A stretch of DNA of 64,000 nt from Ophthalmolycus amberensis. Lineage: Eukaryota > Chordata > Actinopteri > Perciformes > Zoarcidae. The translations under genes and the position numbers were made by a program. The notes under the pieces are model-generated. The model ran no database searches, was not told where the DNA came from, and worked only from the letters and a program-made list of their open reading frames with translations. The DNA lies in contig JAFEUB010001017.1 in NCBI GenBank assembly GCA_024529925.1, positions 357,501 to 421,500 on the forward strand, in the 5' to 3' direction. Positions 49,501 to 61,500 of the stretch are shown here, piece by piece (within the stretch, counting starts at the first letter, position 1; each line of letters starts with the position of its first letter).

Positions 49501-52500
49501 AGTACATTTTGCAAATATACTTTTACTTACTACTGTAAGTAACATATTGCTGGGCTTTTAATGTAATGAACGTTATTTCACACATCTCATAGTGATGAAT
49601 ACATAAAATACATGCTTTATGCTTGCTTGTTAAGCATTTCATGTGTCCTACCTTCGCCACATCCTCTCCTGCCTTCGGCTCATCTTTGATGTCTTCTGTG
49701 GAAATGGTGGATGGGAGATTGTGGTTGTACTCCTCGTCAATGGGCTCTTCTTTTATCTTGATGAGGCGCGAAGAGAGCGAGAGAGACACATTAGCTGTGT
49801 GACATTTACAAGTCTGTTAGGAGAAATGTGACGACTCTAACTGAAGTTTAATTCAGGTCATCTACTTTCTCAAGTGTGCACGCTGCAACCCACTTAGAGG
49901 GGGAATAGTTTGCTGTAGTTCCACTTTATAGTGATATTACTTATAAGCAATAAAATCAGTCGTATTGCTATATTGTACATCTCACACATCAAAGCAAAAA
50001 TTGTAGAAACCTTGTACATGCTATGACTTAAAGTCGTGCCTTGATTTTAGTGTCTTAGCGTTATTACAGAGGGCATTACTACACATAATACTCACATAGT
50101 CCAAATGTGGTAGAGATGGCTTCACCTCTTTAACGTCATTCTCATCCGGTGATGGCTTCACCTCTTTAACGTCATTCTCATCCGGTGATGGCTTCACCTC
50201 TTTAACGTATCGGATGGCTTCACCTCTTTAACGTCATTCTCTCCAGGTGATGGGCTGTTTCTTTCTATAGAGACATGTTAAAAATGTGTCAAATATCCAA
50301 CTGGAAGCAGAATCCAACCAGAGTTTATTTCACCGGTGTGACCGCGAGTAATCCACAACTTGGGTGTGTTTACTTACGACACTAGTAAAGTTACCACCAG
50401 TAAAATACCTCCTCTAATGACATCCATGCTCTACTTTATGAACGCGCTAATTATGTCAAAGCAAGCGACTAATACGACCGCTCAGTGTATTTCACCAATG
50501 TTTCTAATCAGGAGTAATGCTGACCTGGGTGCTTGTTTCAGGGACAGAATTAATCATTTTGGGTGTGCAATGAGTTACAACAGTAACTATCATTTTAAAA
50601 AGCCCTTTGGGGTCCTTTCAGTTGGGGCCCATAAGGCCCAGGTTGCCTAATGGTAAAGTCGGCCCCTGGTGTTTTTTCCCCCTGAACCAGAGTGTATTTC
50701 AGTGTGTTTCTGATTATTCTACAGTATAATAATTCTATGTCGTAATTCTGTGAAAAAGTACCGAAGCAACAAATAAAAGGCAGTGGAGACTGGAAGTGGG
50801 AGGGAGGAGCTACAGATGTGTAAGAAGGAGTGCGTTTACCTGGCACAGTGGAGGACTGAGCGTTGTGTACCAGCATGCATCTGTTGCTACAGAAGAAGTC
50901 CAACACGCCTTCATTGTTTTTATTTTCAACCATGTCTGACAACCGCTGCGGCGTCTGGCACATGGGGCACAGCCGAGGCGTCTCGATTTTCTGTCAAGAT
51001 ATAAAAACGGGCAGAGAAACAATGTGATGTGCAGGATCAGATGTGAGAGTTATTGAACAACGACTCTTAAATGTTCTAACATCACGGCCCGTCACAGCTT
51101 ACCGCTTTTATGAAATACTTACCACATAGATATGGCAAGGTTTCATAACATAAATACAGGAAACAAAAAAAAACAAAAACACAAATAATCTAATGAGAAC
51201 AATCATTCTTCTGCCAAGCAATGTAGTTCTTCAGCGACATTTAGAAGAATGTTTGTCAAAGAGAGACGCAACAAAATCCACCAGTCCCTTAAACACGCCA
51301 GGGTTGTCCGAGGAGTCAGTCTCGTCATGCCCACGCAGTCAACTCAAAAGCCCCACAAAACTTGACACAATCAATTATTTTTGATAAAATGTGCCGGGTT
51401 TTATCCACCTCCTCGTGTTTCTTTACCGCAAGCCGGTGACCGTCGTCCACTTTGCCTAATATGGCTAGCTTGACCGAGTTATCAATGTGCGTTCTGGTGT
51501 TCTCGTGCTTTCTTATTTTTTCTGACAAGTGTTTCATGTCTCTTACTCCCGTTCCTGGTCCATGCTGAATCTGACCCCGTCGGCTTAAAAAGCACGCATG
51601 GAAAGCAAAATACAGCGTTAGCATGAGTGCATCCAGCTAGCCATGGCTTCCTCGTGTACCAGTCTTTACAGAAGCTTCGAATGTGCTGCTTCCCTTTTAC
51701 TCCGGTCTGCTGTTTTATGCCGAGTTCAGGAGGCTGATCTGGGCCCAGTTGTTTCACCTGGAGTTTCTCCGCCAAAGTTCTTCTCTCAAACGGGTCTTGG
51801 AGGAGAGATTTGACCGAGTTAGGGTTGAGTCTTCTTGCAACAGTTGCACTTGTGCTTGGCTGTTCCATTGTCATGCCGTTAAAATACTTGACCGCAGTAT
51901 TTTACTGCGGTTAAGTCAGCAGACACTCAGATCTCCGTGGTCAACTCAGCAGACACTTAAATTGTAGTGCACCTATACGCTGAAACTTACGGTAAACTCA
52001 TTCAAACGGCACAGATCGGGAGCGAGCGAAGGACTTTGCAAAGTTAGCGGAAAGATTAACGTGAGACAACTTCCGGTTTTCTACAGATGAACATCCGGTT
52101 TTCAGAATACGATACCAACAAAGTATACATATTGCATAATGAAATGAGATTAAATGAATTATATTCACATTAAGTATAAAACATGCTACCTGCATCTCCT
52201 GAGTTAAAGGGAAAATACACCTAAATTATGCGTAAAGTGTCTTTATTCTTTGATTTGAGGGTTGCTGGAAGTTAATAATACCTGACTGACAGTCAATTAA
52301 GATATTTTACTAAGTAAAAACTCTGAACTGAATTTGTATCTTCAAATGGCAAATCTTTTAATGCTTAAGGTGCTATAAAAATGTTTTTCTCAATAATTCC
52401 ACACAATGACTAATGCATATATGTTCAGGACAAAAATGGGTAATATCACAATATTGAAGGTGCTATAAAAACTATTTTCCCAGTAAGCCCAGACAATGAC

Positions 52501-55500
52501 TGATATGTATGTGTTGAGGACATCGTTAACTCCACCCATACTGAAAATTAGACATTTTTACTGTACTAATTAAGAGATATTTCAAAGTAAATGTCGTACA
52601 TTTGAGTCGAGAAAATATCTAATAAATGGATATTTGAAGTGTAATAAAAAGTATTTTCTCAATAAGATCAGACAATTACTGATATACATGTGTTGAGGAC
52701 ATCGTTGACTCCGCCCATACTGAAAATTTGACATTTTTACTGTACCAATTAAGAGATATTTCAAAGTAAATGTCGTACATTTGAGTCGAGAAAATATCTA
52801 ATAAATGGATATTTGAAGTGTAATAAAAAGTATTTTCTCAATAAGATCAGACAATGACTGATATGCATGTGCTGAGGACATCGTTGACTCCACCCATACT
52901 GAAAATTTGACATTTTTACTGTACCAATTAAGAGATATTTCAAGGTAAATGTCGTACATTTGAGTAAATATCCATTTATTAGATATTAGTTGAGAGGTGC
53001 ACTAGCGGAGAGGACAAGCAGGGAAAAGCATTTATTTTGCGCAGATATCCTATTTTACAAATATTACTGGGTATATTACATAGCTCAAAAACACAAATAT
53101 TGACAATTTGTATAATTTATTAATATTATTATTATTTAAAAAAAGAAAATTAATAATATTATTATTATTATTATTATTTTTTGTGTGGCTCAAGGTGGGT
53201 GGGGCCAGGCCCCGTGGCCCTCTATTGGCCGGCCGCCAGTGGTGTTCAATCATCTTAGCCCTCTTCTTTGCTGGTACAGCTGCGTATTAATTGTGCCGGA
53301 AGCATCTTCTGACTTGGGCCCCAGTGAGATTTATGCTCCGTCACGGACGTGATGTTGCCTCTAGGCCAGCATCAATGTGGACCACTGTACAAAAACTGTC
53401 TTCTACATCAAATTCAATGGTCTTTCAATGACTTTCCAGACCCAATTCCCTAAAATCCAAGGACCGAACACAAACGGATCGAAGATGAATTTCTGTTACA
53501 ACACAGAGTTTTACAATTGAGAACCAACAGGCTTCACAGAAGCCAGCAGACAGTAACAGACTTGCACAGCAAAACATTGAACAAGCTATCAAAAGGCTGA
53601 CTCGTGCTGCTCGTACACACACACACAGCTTGGATGTTGACGGTGTATTTATAGCTTAGTAATAAGCGAGGTTGTGTACAGTGTTAGTGTGGAAGTTGTA
53701 GATGTGACGTTTGATTTCACCTCCTTGAACTTGACCAGACATTCTTCGCTGCAGATGGCCTTGCTGCCGTCCTCCGCCTTCAGCCTGTACCGCGCGTCGC
53801 TGCCGATGGAGCTGCAGACGTCACAGGCGGACACCGGCAGGTTGTTGATCCTGTGGTAGTTGATGAAGCAGGCGTCGCTGCAAAGTCTTTGCGTGCGGCC
53901 GTCCAGGGTCTGACTGAATTTGCACTGAGGACGACAAAGGAGCATGTGGATCGATTGTATCGTGGCAATACTGATTATTTAATGAACAAGTAGTGATATT
54001 CATTTTGTTCATATTTACTATACATCTCACCGATGAGAATGGCTTACTTTACAACGCTCATGCAGGGACATTGCACCAAAGATCTATTTCTTACTGGAGG
54101 GACAATTGTGAGACTCTTTGAGCAGTCAAAGAAGAACAGACAATAGACCCGGCTATCATGCTTGAGAACATTAATATAAAGTATAAAGAAACTGACAATA
54201 GTTGATCCAATTTTAAATAATTATTCTACATCTATTTTGGAAGTCTTAAGTTTGCATATACTGTATATGTTAGGATAAATCACTGAACTTCAGAACACTC
54301 AAAAACACTGATGCTGCAAAGAAAACACTGAACGTAACATGTGAAAGAGTTGAAACTAGTCCAACAAATGAACCATTTACTGCTGTTTGAGTGAGGTTTG
54401 CCAAAGGTGCTGAGCTGTTTTAGGTTTAAAAAAATAAAAATATACGGTATATTTCAAATGTCGGAAGACCGGCAAGACAAAGGCCTAGTTGGTTTTCAAT
54501 CTTCTAATGAGATTTGCTGACAATAGGAAAAATATAGACAAGCCTTTTCAGCCAAACTTTGAAAAGACGCAACTAAAAAAGTCGAACAAAAACCAAGAGT
54601 CAGTGTCTTTTCCTTTTTCCTTACGATGCACAATTTGGCACACATCCGGCACACTGAACGAGGTCCTGCAGCGGGAGGCGGGTGTTTGGGGGCGGCCGCG
54701 TTCCTCTTGGAGTTGACGGAAGCGAGACAGGTGGCGCTGCACAGTTCCTTCATAGTTCCTGAATCATCCACCGGAGCCAGGATCATGCTGTGAGGCCGCA
54801 TGATCATCCTGAGGGAAGGAGAGATTCACCTTCAGGGACAGTTTTGTCAGTTTTTGGATTCGGGGTGGTTTTTTTAATGAGCGAAGAATTTAAGGTGTTA
54901 GCTCTGCTTGACCTGCAGAACTGAATGTATACAAAATCTGTCCCAAAAACACAACGACATAGGTGATCACAATGCTTGTGTTGTTCAGTTTATGATCACG
55001 TAACACAAAGAAAAGCAAACTCGCACAAATGAGAAACTGGAACAAGATTCTTTTTTTTTTTCCTTGAAAAACGACCTAAAAGGTTTAATCGACGGTCAAA
55101 ATAGCTGCAGATCATGATAACTTTTGAACTTCATAAAATAATGTGAATGTAATGAATTTTGGGTTGATTGTCTTTTCGATAAAAATGCACACAGACCAAA
55201 CAAAAACAAACCAACCAATCATCTCACAAAAAGGAGACGGGTGACATACAGACATGGAAAAGCACGAAATATCCTGGACTTACTGGAAGCAGTTGTAGCA
55301 GTTTTTGGTGACTGACGCGATGTTTGGATGCTTTTCTGAGAGGCACCCGGCTGAGCAGAAAACCTCCGATGTGCTCTTCGTCTGGTAAAGTATCTCTCCT
55401 CTGTGCATTCTCTTCCCACAGCCGGAACAGACGACCCACGACTCCGCTACGATGAGCTTCGGCTTGGCGTCGGCAGGTGCGTCGGCTGTGCTCCTCTTCT

Positions 55501-58500
55501 TCATCTCCCCCTGTGGGACGATGCAGTTACAGTGCAGGGATTAGAAGCCGCCCCTGGACCGGCACGAGTCGCTTCTCAGCTCGGCTCGAATGAGACAAAA
55601 CTAGTCAAGTAAATACGCAGAAGAAAGCCTCATTTAAAGCGCGAGTAAGCAAATATCATGTCCGCTTCATGTCGCTCTCCTGTGGAGCACATATATCTCG
55701 TAGACTCCGTGTATTAATTCAGTGTATGAAATACTCACAGCAGACACTATTTGTATTGTTGGCGTGGCTCTTATCTTCCTCTTCGACCGATCTGCGTTTT
55801 CTCTCTCTGCTGAAGGGAGGAATCAGAAACGTGTTTAGGTAAACTACTACTTTAACGCCCCATTATGTAGCATTTATAAGCACTATATAAACATTTAACA
55901 ACGGGTTTCTAACACTATAATACAGTTGTAAGCACATATTAGGACACTTTAAGTCAGGGGTATTCAATTAAGATTCCAAAAGGTCCAGATTGAGAAAATC
56001 TCCTCGTGCAAAGGTCCAGAACATTACAATATCTAACTTGCGCTATTTAGTGCCATATATATATATATATTCAAGAAGCCTCGTATTAACAATGTCTCTG
56101 TGTAGTCAACAACTGTCAATTCAAATAAAGAAAGTACACACCAATTATATTTGAAATAGTGCTGGGCAATTTAACGCGTTATTATTGCGTTATAAAAAGA
56201 TTTTTTGAAAAGCTTGCATCTTAAAAGAAAGTGCTTGATTTTAGAAAAATGAATGAAAAGGAAAGTGTGGCTGGAGTTAACTTTTCTCTTCTCTTTTGTT
56301 AAATCCATTTCACATCATAACGGTCTCAGTCAACTTTACAACAAACAATCTACACATCTTGCCCTCAGACTGGAGTTGGCATGTTTGGTCTCGTAGTGGC
56401 GTTTCACATTGGCGCAGTGAATAATGGCCACGGTATCTGAACATATGAGACAGAGTGGTTTAGTAGCGCCAGCAGGAAGAATGAACAAATAAGAGTCCGT
56501 CCATTCTTTGTTAAAAGCTCTGTTTTCGCGGTCCACTTCTCTCTTTTGAGAGCACGACGTGTGAAACTGCTTCTCCGACTTACTCAGAATGCAGATATTC
56601 GATTGGCTGAGTAGCGTCACGTGAGATGATTTACAACGCATGTAATTGGTCGGTGTGTTTCCCGGACTGCTGAACGAGTGCCATAAAGGCTGGAAAAGCT
56701 GTGCAGGTTAAAATAGAAGCGCTCCGCCAAAATGTATAATTCTCAATTATCCATCAGTTATACGTCCGGGTCCGGATCGCGGTCCGCCTATTAGTGACCC
56801 CTAATTTAAGTGTTCATCAATGTACAGTATTTGTCAACAACTGTAACTTGTCCTGTGAAGACATTTTATACAATTACAACTGTGTATAAATGCATTAATA
56901 AACACTTAAATCTGCTTACAACTACATTATAGTGTGATAGAAACATTTTATTCAGTTATTAAATAAATAAATAAATAAATAAATGCCAAATAAAGTATTA
57001 CAAGCCAAGGAAACATTTTCTCTTAGCTGTGTCAGACATCAGCATCTATTTTGAGGCAGTGTAGCCGCTTCTGTAGCCGCAAGGGTGGGAAGACATAACT
57101 GGTGGTAGTAGGTCGGTATGGTGTTAACTTCATTACCAGCAGCAGCACAGCCCCTTGTGTGTTTTAGTACCCACTAACGAGGAGGACAGAGGGGAGTGAA
57201 AAGAGTAGGACGGAGACCAAGATAAAAAAAACTTTTTGTCCGGTACCTTGAAGGACGTCTAAACCCGTGGGCCGCAGCGTGTATGACGTCACACAGGTGC
57301 GGGTGCAGAAGAGCTCCACTATGTTCTCGCCGCTTTTGAAATCAAACATGTCTGAAACCGGCAGAGAAGTTTGGCACATGGTGCACTGGTGGGACGTCTT
57401 GATTTTCTGCACAACAACAGAGAAATGAAACAGAATGTCAGGGATATTGCAGTCTTCAAGTAATGAGGATGAAATATTTTTTGTTATTGTCAACAAACCC
57501 ATTAAAAGACCAAAACCAACAATGGATTTATCCTAACAAAGCAAAGCTTGTGTAGTTAAAGTCTCATATAGCTTATTCCTCTGCGCCACAAACTCCATTT
57601 TTGCCCACTGGTTGACATGTTCCTCCATTACAGTGAATACAGCCAGTGTAGATTAATAATAGCGACGTGTTTTTCATCACAGGGGTTATTTCTGTGACAG
57701 GAGAAGACTAAACGCAGACGCGTGTCTGTGGCATTGACCTGAAAGAAAAACCTCCCGTAGAGCTGGTTTGGTGGCTGTAAATATACAGTAAGTGTACCGT
57801 TGTGACATGCAGTGCCAGTAGAAGTATTCAAGACCGTAGAAATACTCTGCAACAAGTAAAAGTCTTGAATTAAAAAATGTAACTGAAGTAAAAATACAAA
57901 AGTATTAGCATCAAAATATACTCGTTATTGTACTCGTTATACAGAATGGCCCTAATGTGGCAGTTGGTAAATATGGCAAATGTTTTAATATACACACTGC
58001 TCCAAGGGATCAATAAAAGCTTAACTTGCAATTTAATACATTAACATTTATATATTGTCCAAATCTGCAATGTAGCTTATAAAATATATGTAGCGCAGAA
58101 GAACGTACATAATGTGACTCTGAACTTAAGTTGAATGAGAAGTATTAAGTAGGAGTAAATGGAAATACCCAAGTACAAGTAGCCTAACATAAGATTGTAC
58201 TTTAGTAGAGTACTTAAGTAAATGTACCTACATATGCATTGTATGAACATAATGGTAACGTTTACGTGTCGCGAGCCTAAACGCTCATTAACATAGACCT
58301 TTAACCATAGTGTTGTCCATGCTGTCTGAGCCAACACAGCACATAGATTAAAGACCGTGTATCCAAACATTTAATTAACATGTTAAGTCCCCCTGTCCGT
58401 GGACACTATACGATGATGACCTGTACTATGTATATACAGTGTTTCAGTGAAAGAGTTGCGTTAACCAAGCTGTACTGTTTTCTGTCTTTGGCACTCTAAG

Positions 58501-61500
58501 TGACCCTTCATTTAGATTTCAAGCACCTCTTTGAACTCGTCCAGACATTCCTGACTGCAGACGGTTTTGGCCTCCTCCTCAAGCTTCAGCTTCAGCGGTT
58601 TGTGGCAAAAGGTGGTGCCGCAGTGCTCGCAGACGGCGATGTTGTCCCTGCGGAAATCACCGAGGCAGGAGTCGCTGCAGAATGTGTGGAAGGCCTCGTT
58701 CAGAGTCAACTGGCACGTGGTCTGTGGAAGATGACGATAAAGGAGCAGTGAATACGACGACTAGTTTACAGCTTAAATTGACACGTTTTGGTAAATATGT
58801 GTTGTTTTTCGCTTACAGTGCAGGCTTTGCTGCACATGGTGCAGAGCCGTTGTGGTGTTTGGGTGGACACAGTGGACTTAAAGGATAGCAGGCAGGTCGG
58901 ACTGCAGAAGTCCTTCATGGTCCCCTTAATGTCCACTGCAGCCATGATGAGGTCCAGAGGCTGCGATATCGCCCTGACAGAACACGTTCAAAAATGTAAA
59001 CATCATTTACTTCCTCGGAGAGAGAGATAGCGGGTCGCTTTGTGTAGATCAAAATGTGTCGGGAGCGCTTGGAAACGAAAATTCAGGACAAACAGGAAGG
59101 CAATCCAGGCACGCCAAAATCTTAGAACGAGGAAGAAAATATTAAAAAGCTTTTATTATAGTGGCTACATGATTAATGTATAATCATGTATTGACGATGA
59201 TGAGAATATAGACCTCACATGTTTCCTGTCTTTTTCTTACAGCCCATGTTTAAAATCTATGGGTACTTATTATAGATTTTTTTTTAAATTGTGCAATCTA
59301 TTTTCCTGATATTTAGTGTTTTCACAATTTTCAATTTGTTTCACCTGCCATGTCATTATCCTGCTCCCATTGGTTGTCCATACTATACATTTGTTAGCCC
59401 TGACAAAGACCTACTTTGGTGGAAACATGTTGGCACTTTTAATGATTCCGCCACTATAATGAAGGCTTTTTAATATTTCCTTCCCCAAAGATTTTGGAGT
59501 GCCTGGAGTGCCTTCTTGTTTATTCTGATAACTTGCTTACAACTAAAGAATAAAGTGTTGTTTTTCACAGACTCACTTGGAACAGAGATAGCACGTCTTG
59601 GTGACTGGTTTGTTGATGGGAAACATTTCGAAAAGGCAGTTTTTGGAGCAGAAGAGGTCAGTGAATCCCTTCTTCTGGTAAGCCGTTTGGCCCTTCATCA
59701 TGCTCTTCTTGCAGTGGGAGCAGTTCATCTGCGTCGCCTGATATGCGTGAGAGAAGATAGAGAACGTGCATCGCTTGATCTATCTCAGTTTGTCGGGTGA
59801 GGTTTATACACACACTCACCTGCAAATGAAGTAAAGCAACTGGCTTAAATTACTACATACTAGAAAAGCATCTGTGAATATAACTTCATATTTATGTAAA
59901 ATTCTCATTGTACAGAGGAAACGATGCGACTTTTGACCTGCTCGTACCAGCTCTGAATGAAGCTTCAAAGAATGTTTGATAATCCTTTCAAATTTTAGAC
60001 GGCATGTACTCAGCTCAGACAGTTTCACATTTTTTCATCCATATAACGTGACTGAATAAATTTATAAATGCAGGGTTCACTTGATGAACAGCACATTCAC
60101 ATGCCCTTACCTTTGCATCGGTAGGCTTGTCTTTGGCGTCTGTGGATCTTGAGGATGTTTGAGACTGGTTCTTGTCCTCTTGGATGGACCGATCTTTCAC
60201 CGGCGACCTGACAGAGTTGCACTCTGACGACAACTGGGAAATGTGGACTGGAGCCTTAAACTTTTCCTAGGACAAAGAAAAAAAAAGAAAGAAAAAAAAG
60301 CAACAACGAAAAACATCATTGACACTATTGTGATGGTTGTTCCACAAAAGATTATACTTTGTTAAAAAGGAAAATGAAGTTTGTTCTTTGTCACTGCGTA
60401 AGCTAAAGTAACAACGCTATAAATGAGCGTCGTCACATCAGACATTATTCGGCAGAAGAGAAATGTGATTGCCAAAAACGTGAATATAAAGAAAGTTTGA
60501 ATTCATACTTTGAACCAGTTTGTACTTCTTCAATAAGAGACGGTTGAAAAATGGATTGAAATTGGATACTCACAATGTCCAGTTTGGGGATTGATATCTT
60601 CACTTCTTTCATTCCGGTCACTGCAGCTATTAATTTGTTCTTTTTTTCTGTCAAGAATTAAAATTGAATATCGGAGTAAAACATGTTTTTGTGACGCAGT
60701 TCAAATGCTATACTGTTGAACGGATTGTCATGCAGTTCTATACTGACATTCGTGATCCCCAGAGGAGGAACCCGACTTTTCCTCTTGCACCATCGTGAGG
60801 TTGACATTTTTTTGTTTCAAGTAAAATATCTCAACAACTATGGGATGGATCGCTGTGAAATTTGCTTCAGACGTTCAAGGCCCCATGAGGATGAACTATA
60901 AAAACTTTAGTGATACCCCGACTTTTCCTGTAGCAAAGTTTAAACTTATTCACTGAAAGAATGACATATTCTAGGTGGATCGGCACAAAAACTGTTGACA
61001 TTCGTGTTTCCCAGATGACTTTGGGGATCCTGACTTTGCTCTCGAGCCATTAGATATATTTGACCTATATCTGAGCAGTCAGAGTAACTCCTGCTATCCA
61101 CATCTATCCAGTTATTTTGCTCACCTCCTTTCTTTTGGTCTTCTTTCTCCACATTGTTTGCTGTGTCGATGTCCACGGTCTCCTCTAGGTCTGAAACACT
61201 GGGGCGCTTCTCCTTCTGAGCATCACTGCTGTCGTCCTGCTTTGTCACATCTGGTGTCAAAGGCGTTGCTGGTGAGCTGCTTCTGTCACCATCTTCACCA
61301 TTCTCCTGGTTTCTGACAATGTCCTCATCCGTGTCCATGTCCATGTCAAAGTCCACATTCATGTCGTCATCGCCATCACTGAAGGAAATGTTTGTAGCGT
61401 CCTCGTTGCCACGAGTCACCGTTCCCTCGGGTGTGTTGACAGCACAGCTCGGAGGCATTTCCTCTGACCCGTCGTCCCCCTCTCTGTTCACTTCTTCATT

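Noticed and set aside
52582..52943. Two near-identical 60-codon ORFs
   Set aside because: They are the 179-bp satellite monomer read twice.
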